Source of the DNA: Russula earlei
Lineage: Eukaryota > Basidiomycota > Agaricomycetes > Russulales > Russulaceae
Direction of reading: 5' to 3'
NCBI GenBank assembly: GCA_025769875.1
Contig: JAGFNK010000216.1
Location: 1-64,000 of the forward strand
Length of the DNA: 64,000 nt
Shown here: positions 21,613-31,993 of the stretch, one piece after another
Layout: each line of letters begins with the position of its first letter
Position numbering within the stretch: position 1 is the stretch's first letter
Position numbers and translations under genes: made by a program
The notes under the pieces: model-generated
Databases searched by the model: none
Told to the model about the DNA's origin: nothing
What the model saw: only the letters and a program-made list of their open reading frames with translations

Positions 21613-22265
21613 GCTCACAGACCCTAGTCTGAGGAGTAGGATCCCTGTAGTTTGTAGCATTTGATGCCCAGTAGCTACCATCTCAAATAAAAAGGAAGTC
21701 AACTTTTGCCACTGCATTAAACCTTCTCATCTGCCTGTGTGAACTATTCCTTCAAAAATACACACACATGTTCTCTCTCTCTTTCACACACACATTGCAT
21801 TTCCAGGGTGCAACCTTGCTCTCCCCTGCTCCTTTCCACTCCTACCCACCCTCGGATCAAGTCACACAAACTCAGTGTGCCCCAGATAGGCTCTACATGT
21901 GCACTACACCAATGCATATTTTATTTTCTGCCCCATAAAATAACTTGACATAGAGTAGTATAAGTGTGAGAAAGCTGACCGTTACTTATCTGATCTGATC
22001 TTATCAATATTACCATTTTAGGAAAGTCAGTGTTGGGTTGGGGGAAGAGTAGTAAGGGAAGGGGACTTGGCGACGGGTGACACCGCCTCTATCACAGGCG
22101 GCCGAGGAACGAACCATTACCGCGGCTTCGACATCTCAGCCGCGGCGCAGTCGTCCGAGGGTCGCACGAAGGCTAGATAGCATGTATATAGAAGGCTTGT
22201 CCTAAGACCAAGAGAGGGCAAGTCGAATCTTTCGTCGCACCCCCTTACCCCAGACCCACGCTCAA
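21612..22265. other. Spacer between right LTR-like repeat and copy F
   Basis: AT-rich sequence with short CA and CT runs at about 21,755-21,800, and a segment (21,800-21,905) related to 15,620-15,710. A TATA-like CATGTATATAGA lies at about 22,180. No gene is seen. Confidence 0.45.
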
Positions 22266-22309
22266 TCCTAACTGATGAGCTTTCGCCTGTGAGTCGAGCG
22301 AGTTTCACC
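22266..22309 (+). promoter_or_regulatory. Conserved box immediately upstream of the F-box start codons
   Basis: CTGATGAGCTTTCGCCTGT and then GAGTCGAGCGAGTTTCACC precede the ATG of copy F. Nearly the same 40-45 bp precede the ATGs of A (4657-4700, minus), B (10,587-10,632, minus), C (13,206-13,250, minus), D (13,427-13,471) and E (18,304-18,346). Conservation of this non-coding stretch in all six, including the broken ones, could mean a shared 5' UTR or promoter element, or only recent common origin. Confidence 0.5.
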
Positions 22310-23934
22310 ATGCCTGAAGTGAGTAATCTATAGTCCTATTCGGCGACTCCGTTATCACGTCTCCTCATTATGTACTGGCTTCATCCAGTCATTATTGCCT
22401 TGCACCGTACGCTCTTTGATTACGATCGGTGGTCCCTGCCGAGCCTCGTTGGAAGCAAGTCCTTGTGAACATCGCCAGGGTGTGTATTTTTTGTTCAGTG
22501 TCCATAACGACCACTGACCAGTCGATTTTAGACCCGGTGACAATCAACACGCTCCCTGATCATGTCCTAGTGGAAATATTCCATTTCTATATGATCATGG
22601 AAGAGTGGAGCTTTGAGATGAACGAATGGCACACACTGGTCCATGCGTGTCAAAGATGGCGACGTGTCATGTTTGCATCGCCTCGTCGCCTGAACCTGCG
22701 TCTTTGGTACGCAGGAAAGAGACCGATGTCCGAGATGCTGGACGTCTGGCCAGTCTTGCCTGTGGCGGTAGGTAATAATAGTGCCTTCGACCAGTCGAGT
22801 TCCTGGGAAAACATAGCTGTTGCCCTCGAATCGGAGCACCGCCATCGCATATGTCAAATCCAGTTGTGGAGCATTCCAACATCAGAATGGGAAAGACTCG
22901 CAGCAGCGATGCAGAATCCATTCCCGAAACTGACACATCTGTGGTTATTCACAGGATACGACACTGTGACGTCCCTTCCGGATTCGTTCTTGGGCGGATC
23001 CGCCCCACTTCTGCGATTTCTCAGGTTGGAGAATTGTCCGTTTCCAGGACTTCCTAAAGTACTCTTGTCCTCCAATCAACTTGTCACTCTTTTTCTTTTT
23101 AATATACCCAACTCTGGTTACATTTCCCTCCAGGATTTGGTCACCGCCCTGTCGGTCTTGTCCAGACTTGAATTCCTTCGCCTTGAATTCAGATCCTCTC
23201 GATATCCGGCAAGACCTCCACCTCCGCTCACACGCTCAGTCCTCCCCGCTCTCACCACCCTTTATTTCCACGGCGTTCACGAGTACTTGGAAGACTTACT
23301 GGCCCAAATCGAGGTTCCCCTTCTCGAGGTACTCGACGTAGCATTCTCCATGGACATCAACTTTGTCCTCCCACAATTCCACCGGCTGATCAGTCAAGTA
23401 GAATCGTTCAATTCATGTGACAGAGCAACCGTGCACATTCACGATTTCATAATTCAATTCCAAATTTTCACAGGCACAAATACGCTTCCGGAGCTCAAGT
23501 TAGAAATCCGGTGCATAAAGTTGGATTGGCAGCTTGCATCGCTGGCCCAGATTTGCAGCTCATCCTTTCCCTTTCTCTCCACTTTGGTACACCTCGACAT
23601 CATGGATTTTGGCTTTCAACCACACTGGACAGATGACATGGAAACCACTCAATGGCTGGAACTCCTGGCTCCGTTTACTGCTATGAAGGATCTGCACCTA
23701 ACCCATCAAGTTGCACCACATGTCTGCCAAGCGCTGGAAGAGCTCGCGGGAGAAAGAGTAACAGAAATCTTACCCGCGCTCCAGAACATTTTCTTGGAGG
23801 GCCACAAGTCATTGGGATCAGTTCCGAAATATATTGAAGGATTCGTCGCCACGCGAAACCTCTCTGGTCACCCTGTGGCTGTCCACCGTTGGGACATAGG
23901 CCGCGGGATTGATGATGAGTTGCTGCCAATCTAA
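22310..23934 (+). CDS. F-box/LRR protein, copy F, three-exon model
   Basis: In this copy the unspliced frame from the conserved ATG hits TAG four codons later, inside GTGAGTAATCTATAG. Removing intron 1 (22,319-22,388, donor GTGAGT) and intron 2 (22,480-22,531, GTGTGTA...CTGACCAG...TTTTAG) joins exon 1 (22,310-22,318), exon 2 (22,389-22,479) and exon 3 (22,532-23,934) in frame and gives 500 residues. F-box: VTINTLPDHVLVEIFHFYM, WHTLVHACQRWRRVMF; leucine-rich segments follow (FLRLENCPFPGLPKVLL, LVTLFLFNIPNSGYISL). The end, DELLPI, differs from the other copies. A probable SCF-type ubiquitin ligase receptor. Confidence 0.8.
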
Positions 23935-23999
23935 TTAGCGTCTGATCCCATTTGCCTTCTGTGGGATTGTTATTACCTGACTCCAAGCACCCTTGTTAC

Positions 24000-24240
24000 T
24001 GTACCATTACACAGATCTTGTCCTTTGAATCCAATAGTTCTTGCTATTTGGAAACACTCATCCATTGAAGTTTCTTCCGAGCGCATACTCATGCTCACTT
24101 CCCTTGATAATTGTAAACAATGTCGCGCGGTTCTTGAGGCACCTACACGCAAGGATCGAATCGAATATGATCGCAGCAATACATCCATATTGACCTCCGA
24201 ATCTATCTCTGATTTGCAATGCCTCGATAAAGTATCGAAG
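24000..24240 (+). repeat. 3'-flank repeat of F-box copy F
   Basis: This is the CpG-richest copy of the 3'-flank repeat and so probably the least decayed. It abuts the 3' end of GOT1, which marks the right border of the duplicated block. Confidence 0.7.
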
Positions 24241-24265
24241 AGTAACGATACTTGTGTTGTGCCAA

Positions 24266-24968
24266 TCATACTACAGAGGTACGCGAGCCCGCTAAACGGT
24301 CCATGAGCTGAGGAAACACGTGGCCGTCGCACGAGTGAGCGTGAAATAGCCGGGGTGAAAGGCGAGGAAGGGTGGCGTACGGGGCGGATGAAGGGTAGAT
24401 TCAACAACTGGCCAATGAACGGCAATTGGCGGAGGAAGGTGAGGATGACAGGGAAGAAGTCGCTGAAAACAGGTCAAGAGGGGACGGTGACGCCAGACAC
24501 GGACGGGGCACGCACCCGAAAAGGTTGAGGAAACCGAACATCTCGACCAACACGCCGATCGCGGGCCATTTGAGAAAGACGAGGAGGATGCCGCCGAGGA
24601 AGCAGACGGTCCCGCGCAGCTTGTTCCTGCGGGCGAAAAAGTAGAACGTCTTTTGCGGGCCGATGATGAGGAAGAGGCCGCCGAGGAAGAGGATCTGCAC
24701 GCGAATGGGGGGGGGGGGGGTCAGTCAAGAGTCAGGACCGGTAGACGGGAGACTGGAGGGAAAAGGAAATGGGAAGCGTATTGCGCACGTTTCCGAGGGC
24801 GAGGAGGGCGCCGTCAAACAAGAGCATGACGCCGAGCATCATGAAGAACACGCCGAAGGAGGTCAGCCCGACGCCGATTTCTGCAAGGGGGCCACATAAT
24901 CATTGGTCAATGAGCACTTTTGCGTTTGAATGGGAGGATTCCAGACTTTGCATGTCTGTCAGCCACAT
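24266..24968 (-). CDS. GOT1: Golgi/vesicle transport protein Got1
   Basis: Five exons (24,947-24,968; 24,789-24,880; 24,516-24,694; 24,381-24,462; 24,266-24,307) join in exact phase to give 138 residues, the length of the yeast protein. The start [20 protein letters not shown], the core [41 protein letters not shown] and the end [17 protein letters not shown] are diagnostic. Four hydrophobic segments fit the known tetraspanning Golgi/ER membrane protein, which takes part in ER-Golgi vesicle traffic. Intron 2 holds a 14-G run (24,707-24,720). It stands head-to-head with ARH1, with 417 bp between start codons. Very sure. Confidence 0.95.
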
Positions 24969-25385
24969 GTTGATTTGAAGGAGTGAGCAGAGCCAAAAAA
25001 TGATAATCGAAAGCTGTTGACGGCGTGGCTGGAAGAACGATGACGTGAGGTTGTCGTTGTCAGCTTGGTAAACACCTCTCCTCGCGAATCACAAACCCAC
25101 CCAGACCCACCAGACCCACACAGCGCGTTCGTAATCGAGCTTTGCGGACGTTGGAAATAAAATATCTCTTACTCGGGACAAGCAATACTGCTGAATCCGA
25201 CGTACGCGGTACTTCCTTCCGTTAGAAAATGAAATGGGGAAGGGGAATAATCTTTGTTTGCCGTATCAGGGCGAGCTCGAAGCCCTTCAGCACCAGTCAG
25301 GCGAATGTACTAGTACCCGATACCGAAGTTAGCGGGACAAGTCGTGTGTGTTCTGCGCAACGCCGACACGAGCCACTCCCAAACG
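24969..25385. promoter_or_regulatory. Divergent promoter region of GOT1 and ARH1
   Basis: This 417-bp gap lies between two start codons facing away from each other and should carry both promoters. I see no clear TATA box. A plus-strand ATG at 25,229 opens a frame (MKWGRGIIFVCRIRASS) that looks like a mitochondrial presequence, but I could not splice it in phase to ARH1. Confidence 0.5.
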
Positions 25386-26681
25386 ATGGCACCTCTCAAG
25401 TTGGCCATCATCGGCGGTGGCCCGTCAGCGTTCTACGTCGCCTCTCGTTTGCTGTCACTCTTCCCGAAGGACGAGCCGCTCGCCTCCCAGTTGAGGATAC
25501 ACATCTATGATAGGTTATGGGCACCACACGGCCTCGTACGGTACGGCGTTGCCCCAGACCATCCCGAGGTCAAGGTATGTGTGTTCCCGCCCGGTCCCCC
25601 CGTCCTTTCAAACGCGATCCCGCTCTCGCAGAACTGCACGCACAAGTTTGACGAGGTCGCGGCGGACCCTCGCCTGCGCTTCTTTGGCAACGTCCAGGTT
25701 GGACCCCAGACGCCTCCGGCGATCGCGCATTCCCTTCCGATATCCCTCTCCGCCCTGAGGCCCCACTACACGCACCTCCTCCTTTCCACCGGCTGCACCG
25801 TGCCCACCCTGCACGCGGCCTTGCCCCCGTCCGACCGGACGATCCCCGCGCTCTCGCTCGTCCACTGGTACACGCAACACCCGACGCGCCCCTCGCCGCC
25901 ACCGCTGCACAGGACCGAGCACGTGTCCGTGATCGGCCAGGGCAACGTCGCGCTCGACGTCGCGCGCATGCTGCTCACGCCGCCCGACGTCCTCGACAGG
26001 TACGACGTCCCGGCGTCGGTCCTCGACGTCCTCCATCGTTCCGCCGTTCGCCACGTGTCCATCATCGGACGGCGTGGCCCGCTCCAAGCGGCCTTCACGA
26101 CCAAGGAGCTGCGCGAGCTGACGACCCTCCCCGGCGCGTCCATGCTCCCTCTCGCTCCCGAGCTCGTCGCGTCTCCGCCCGCAGGCACGAAGCTCACCCG
26201 CCAGCAATCGCGCATCCTCCAAATATTGCAACAACGCGCCCAGACGACGACGACGACGACTCCCGGCGCCGCCACCGCCGAGAGGACATGGTCCCTCGAC
26301 TTTTTCCGCTCGCCGACAGGCTTCACGTCGGACGGGCGACATCTCGCGCTCGCGCACACCGCGCTCGACGAGCGCTCGCGCGCGGTGCCGACGGGCGCGA
26401 CCTCTCAGCTGCGCACCGACCTCGTCGTGACCGCGCTGGGGCACCACGCGGACCCCGAGTCGGCCTACTACGACCCCGCGTCGGGCCACCTGCGCACGGA
26501 CCGCGGTCGCGTGCTGGACGCCACGGGTCGCGCGCTGCGTCGCGTCTACGCGTCCGGATGGGCGGCGACGGGCGCGCGCGGGGTGCTCGCGGCGACGATG
26601 ATCGACGCGTACGCGGTCGCGGACGCCATCCTCGGGGACCACTTTGGCGACTCGTCTGGCGCCGCCGGAGCGGGGTGCTCG

Positions 26682-26712
<31 letters not shown>

Positions 26713-26912
26713 TCGTTTCGTCGTCCGATGTGGATCCGGAGAGCGTGCCGCGGGAGATCGAGGAGGGCGTGAGGGATAAACGTATCGTGCGGTACGATCA
26801 GTGGAAGAAGGTTGATGCGGAAGAAGTGCGGCGTGGCGAAGAAGGGAAGGAGCGGGAAAGGATGGGGTGGGAGGAAGCGCGCGATTTTTTGACGCGGACG
26901 GCGGCGTGGTAG
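25386..26912 (+). CDS. ARH1: Mitochondrial adrenodoxin/ferredoxin-NADP+ reductase
   Basis: Two exons (25,386-25,574 and 25,632-26,912) give about 489 residues. The 57-nt intron (GTATGTG...CTCGCAG) is open in frame and would add 19 foreign residues if read through. The N-terminal FAD site is LAIIGGGPSAFYVASRLL, followed by VRYGVAPDHPEVK, the NADPH site VIGQGNVALDVARMLL, and the C-terminal FAD contact YASGWAATGARGVLAATM. The enzyme passes electrons from NADPH to mitochondrial ferredoxin for iron-sulfur cluster and heme A synthesis. The predicted start lies only a few residues before the FAD motif, so a presequence is missing from this model and an upstream exon is possible. A run of nine aspartates sits before the C-terminal domain. 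Confidence 0.93.
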
Positions 26913-27324
26913 AGAGTCCAAGTCGAGTCCGAGTCGTGCGCGCTGTCGTTTGCGTTTGCATAATACGAACGAGTCCCACGAAGGGTGCGCTGATTATCTC
27001 GTCTTCCGTGAGCTGAGCATTGTCATCATTCCCCATTCGTCGTCAAAGAGTCCCACCACGAGCGCCTCCTCGTCATCACCATTAGCATCCCCGGCCAAGA
27101 ATAGCCTGTTCTCTTGGTCGCCGCAGTAGGTCAGTCATCGGACCTTTACTCTTGGTTGCACATGCCTTTGCGCCTCGCTACGCCACCAAAGAACAACGCC
27201 GCATGGGACGCCCCATAGGCTGCATCGCTGTCTCCCTGGGAGCTTGCTGGATAAATACCCCCCCTTCATTCCTGACCAGACACCATCAACCCACTTCCTC
27301 ATCCATCCACACAACACACATATC
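26913..27324. promoter_or_regulatory. Intergenic region with TATA-like box before the NmrA-like gene
   Basis: CTGGATAAATACCCCC at about 27,247-27,262 sits 65-75 bp upstream of the ATG, a normal place for a core promoter. Nothing else is recognised here. Confidence 0.45.
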
Positions 27325-28373
27325 ATGTCTGGCTACAAGAAGTTCGCAATCGTCGGTGCCGGCAACGTCGGCGGCTTCATCGCGGAGGAGCTCCTCAAGA
27401 AGAAGGACGCGGGCAAAATCGACGAGGTCGTCATCGTCTCGCGCCCCGTACGTCCCCCCCCGCTCGTTCCTCGCAACCGGCGAGCTAACTGACCCGATGC
27501 AGGAATCCGTCGACAAGGAGCAAAACAAGACCCTGGCCGCGCGCGGCGCACGCATCGTCGCCGCCGCGTTCGACGACGTGCCCGCGCTCACCAAGGCGCT
27601 CGCCGGCGTGCACGTCGTCATCTCCACGATCAGCCTGTTGGCCATCGACGTGCAAGTGACCGTCGCGGAGGCCGCCAAGGCCGCCGGCGCGAGCGTTTTC
27701 GTGCCGAGCGAGTACGGCGGTCCCACGGAGAATCTGCCCGGTCCCCTCGGTGCCAAGGGCACGCTGCAGGCCAAGCTGCGCGAGGTCGGCCCGCCCACCC
27801 TCGTCGTCTACACTGGCCCGTTCGCCGATTTCGCATGGATTCCGTACGTCGTCTTCCTCCTCGCCGTTTCCCACCCCGAGGGCTGATCGGTTTTTGTCGG
27901 CCACAGAGTCGTGCATCTCGATGTGGCAAGCGGAAAGGTCTCTGTCGGTGGTGATGGCAACTCGAAGATTTCGTGGACTGCTCGTGGAGACCTCGCGCGG
28001 TTCCTTGCTCACGTCCTCGTCCACGCGCCCGCATCGCGCTTGCAGAACCAGACCCTCCGTCTCGAGGGCGATCGCGTGGTATGTCTTCTCGTCTCTTGAT
28101 CAAACCCCGTCGATAAAAAATTTACCGAATGACGCCGCACAGTCGTTCAACGAGATTTTCCGAGGCTACGAGGAACGTACGGGCAAGAAGCTCGAAATAA
28201 CATACCGTTCGACCGAATCTCTGCGCCAAAAGGTCGAGGAGAACCCGTACGACTTTGACGCGGATCTGCACCTCAACTGGGCGACAGATGGCTTGGTAGG
28301 CGAGCCTGACAATGCGCTGTACCCAGACTGGAACCCCACAAAGGTGGTTGACATCATTGCGCCCAGAAAGTGA
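27325..28373 (+). CDS. NmrA-like / isoflavone-reductase-like NAD(P)-binding protein
   Basis: Four exons (27,325-27,447; 27,503-27,843; 27,907-28,078; 28,143-28,373) give 288 residues. The Rossmann motif is FAIVGAGNVGGFIAEELL near the N-terminus, followed by VHVVISTISLLAIDVQV and VFVPSEYGG, typical of the NmrA/PCBER branch of atypical short-chain dehydrogenases. The C-terminus ends YPDWNPTKVVDIIAPRK. Members either reduce small aromatic substrates or act as redox-sensing regulators; the substrate cannot be told from sequence. It is convergent with the nucleoside hydrolase, with 220 bp between stops. Confidence 0.9.
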
Positions 28374-28593
28374 GCGGTTGCGACGGGAGATGTATCCGAC
28401 GTTGCGGTTAGTCAGTTGCCGTTTGTATGTTTTTACCAACGCAGAAAAAGTAGAGCACTGCTAGAATATGGTTGATATAAACTGACTGCTTCTGTTTCCG
28501 CCTATAAGCAAAGTCATGAAAAATCTCCCTCCCTGGAAGGGGGGGAAAGGTGAATCCTAGCAAGCGTGCCGTACAGTAGATTGCCGGAGGCCA

Positions 28594-30331
28594 TTACACT
28601 TGCAACAGATCCGCAGTCAGGCCCTCCTTGTCGACTTCGACGTGCCATATCCGTTTTAACATGATCTGAAGAAGTGCCTCGGCGCCTGGCGTGCTTTCGA
28701 CCACGGGTATACCTTCTTGCTCATCCTTCCACGGGACCGCAACGGGAGCAGGCACCACAACGGGCTCGAGTGAGCCAAGGCCACCCGTTTCCGCGGACCC
28801 AGCGGCCATGCGCTTCTTCAGTTCCGCGTCCACATGTGCGCGGTTTGCTCCCGGTGCGCGCGCTTTCGGATCGTCGCGCCTGTCGACCACGCACATGCCG
28901 CTCGTGAGCTCGCCGATCCTGTGCATTCAGAACCGTCGGCGTTTGCCCGAGTGTACCAGGCATGGCATGGTGCACAGCATGACGCACCGCTCTATCCGAA
29001 ACACGCGACGGCGCGCCGTCCACCCGGGTGCGGACCCTTCTGGTAGCCCAGGCGGATGCGCGATCGCCGCCCAAACGGCGACGATGTCGTGCAATTCCAT
29101 CGCGTCCCGGCCATACGCGCGCATGACGCTGCGCGTGCGTCGCAGGAAGGCGCTGGTGAAGTGGGCAACGGGCGTCTTGGCCGCAGGCACGGACGGCTCG
29201 TCTGCCGCGAACGCAGGGTCGACCCGCGCCGCATAGCCGCGGAACGGGAGCAGGTGGGCGGACGTGACGTCGAGCGGGAGGAGGAGCACGCGCGCGGGCG
29301 GCAGGCGCGTCGTCGGGGATATCAGCACCTCGTCGACCGCGTGTGGGTCCGCGAGGAAATTGACTGGGCGGCGGACACCGCCGATGGGCCCGTCAGCGAA
29401 GACTGGCAACGTGGGAGAAAAAAATTGAAGCGGGCACATTCGGCGGAGGGCGTCGCGTTTCCGGGCACGTCGAGCGCGCCTCCCATGATCACGACGCGGC
29501 CGATTCGCTCGCGCACACAGGCACCGTCCGTCCGCAACATCCGCGCGAGGTTGGTCAGCGGGCCCAACGAGACATACGTCACCGAGCGCGCAGCGTGCTC
29601 GCGTAGGAGGCCAAGGGTGGCTTCGGGCGCGGGGCCGTCGCCGATCTCGAGATGAGGGTGATTTCGAGTCGAGTCGGAAAGGAATCCCGGTGGGAGGTTC
29701 AGCTCCGGGTGTGACTCTGTGATGCCACTGAGGCCATCGCTGATGGATACGTCTCAACGCATGGGTAAACTTTGATAGACGAGCCTATGCGCACCGGCCA
29801 TGAAAGTAGTTTGCGCTGTGCAATTCGCCACTAAGCGGACCTGCAGCGCCTTTCAGCAGGAGAGGTTTTCGCGCAGAGTTGTAGTTCGGAAAGAGGTCGC
29901 GCGACTCGGGGTGTCGGGCGATATGTCGACCAACCTCTTGATAGATTTTGAAGATGTTGAGGCTGAGACGGTATAAGTTCATCCACTAGACCGATATGAA
30001 CCATGGGCGCACTAGCAAGCGTCTATGTCCGTGTTCCCTGCACACAAACGTATTATGACGAATGGGCACTGAGGCCAGTCTGGGGCACACACCGTAGGAC
30101 ACTACGAATGCAACAATCTCTATCTCTGGAGAAGCCAGCGCAAGGAGGCTATGATTTCAGTCAATATGCGCGAGCCCTTGGATGGAACGCGAAAGACAAC
30201 ATTGCGATGGTGTCATCCACGCCGGGATCGGTGTCAACTACAGGTAGGAGGGCCATTAGAACGGGTAGAAAACACTATGGGCAGGTCAAATACATACTGA
30301 TGACCGGTGTCCTACTCGGATTCTTAGACAT
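28594..30331 (-). CDS. Inosine-uridine-preferring nucleoside hydrolase
   Basis: Eight exons (30,298-30,331; 30,201-30,237; 30,093-30,148; 30,013-30,037; 29,795-29,962; 29,438-29,739; 28,988-29,363; 28,594-28,918) join in phase to 440 residues. The metal-binding signature IDTDPGVDD spans the first splice. It is followed by LLALASPEIEIVAFVVSYG, NTDIDACYLNIFKIYQ, AYFHGRDGLSGI-like HGRDGLSGITESHPEL, VSLGPLTNLARML, VVIMGGALDVPGN and FNFLADPHAVDEVL. The enzyme hydrolyses the N-glycosidic bond of ribonucleosides in purine/pyrimidine salvage. Exons 1-4 are only 25-56 nt, so the N-terminal catalytic aspartates are invisible to an ORF scan. The tail of about 80 residues after AHVDAELKKR is longer than in bacterial enzymes. 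Confidence 0.93.
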
Positions 30332-31993
30332 CCTTATAGACCTTCTTCGATGGTATTGATACAAACAGTCAAAGAGAACAACGGATGCCCGCAATGATGT
30401 AGATGGACCATGCCGCCCACGAGCCAATTTTATGGCAACTCCCGCTCGCATCAACCCTCGCTTTCAGCACCCTCGCAAATAATTCTTACATCTTGCTTGC
30501 GAAGAGCTCCTTTTCCGTTGCGCTCCTCATAATGAACCCAAACTCGTTGGTCCTAAACGAGAGTCCACCCGCATTTAATTAGCTGTGCGAGTCTCCCGAA
30601 TCTCGGTCTCCCCACTTCTCCACGGTTTTTTTCTAAAGAAAATCCTGATCTGCTCTACTACCATTACACGGCGACTGTGCGTGCGGGTGTAGCGACTGCC
30701 ATCGCCGAACCATGAAGTGGTCCTGACCGACAAGTGGGTGAACACAGAGTCGCGGCGGCGTGATCCCCGCGCAGATCGGTTCACGGAAGGACCTACCAAG
30801 GTACGTGATGGCTGCAGCGACTGGGATGCTCTCCTAGCGGCGTCGTCCGGCTCGTCTCTGACTCCCCTACGTACGGCCGCGGCACAACTCCTCGTTACGA
30901 ACGTCGAAGGACCTTCGCCCCGGAGTACGGCCGCACAGAGCTCGGTAGCGTATATGTTCCTCCGGTGAACGTCGTGCCAGAGCAGGGCACCGAAAATGAA
31001 GATGGCTGACGTTCCCCACCCATGTGGTCCGACGCGCCATATGCCGGGCTTGCCAGCACGGGCACCGAGGCATGCCTCATGGGCAAGCATCGCTCGACAT
31101 GCTCAGGCAGACGCCGTACCTAATTTTCTGTGTGAGCGTGCACGAGCACGCGTGGATCGCCTGCTGGATACAGCGTCTGGGAGACGTACATTGAGCGATT
31201 CTGGATGTGTTCGAGTTGGGCAGCGCTCCGGGATGCATATTCTCGGTGCGTGGGTCGAAAACATGGACAGCTTGGCTTGGTTAATATTATCTCACTCTGT
31301 CACTCTGCTTATATACATCGAGCGAAGGATTCAAAATGCTAACAGCTCTGCCCACACCTGGATGAGCAGGCTACTTTAGTCCCTGCGTTCAAAGTTGTTT
31401 CTACGAAGTTCCCAGCTTAATTCTCCCAGTAAAATGATTGTATTGTGCACTGAATATATTTCTATCGTTGGATTGAAGTCTTGGACAGTTGGATGCTTCA
31501 TTCGCCTACCCCCTCTGTGCTACTTTGATGCTCTTACTCAATCCTCATACCCGATGCCTTGACGATCTCCTCATGCAACCCCCCAGGTTCTGGCAGCTAC
31601 CACTATCGCGGTAGGTAAACCCAAACCTGTGCATTGGAGGTGAAATTATAATCCCTCAGGGCTGTCACTAGCACCTGACAATGCACCCAGGCAAAACAGG
31701 AAGAGCTACGCCCGACGCCGCAGCACGAGCGGAGCGACAGAAAAGAAATATCGTACTGTAATGATGAGGTGGCAAAACGCGCTTTCAACAATAGCAATAC
31801 CTTTCACGTCGTTGCTCGTCTGTGGGCACTCCGGCGTGTTCTTCAGCTCCGTTCTGCAGGGGGCTCCGACGGCCACTTGCAGCTCGGCCGGTAGAACGAA
31901 CGTTGTACTGTAGCAGTATGACAGCAGTTCGTCGCATAGTAGCCATCGTCATGTATATACACAGACTTTGTACAGTGATCCGGTCTCCTAGTT
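30332..31993. other. 1.66-kb stretch with no recognisable gene
   Basis: Only short overlapping frames lie at 30,575-31,090, with no domain I can name. No tRNA-like or structured RNA feature was noticed. Confidence 0.5.

Noticed and set aside
25608..26921. Antisense open frame of 437 codons across ARH1
   Set aside because: It is the shadow of a GC-rich coding exon on the plus strand; it is Arg/Val-rich with no domain.
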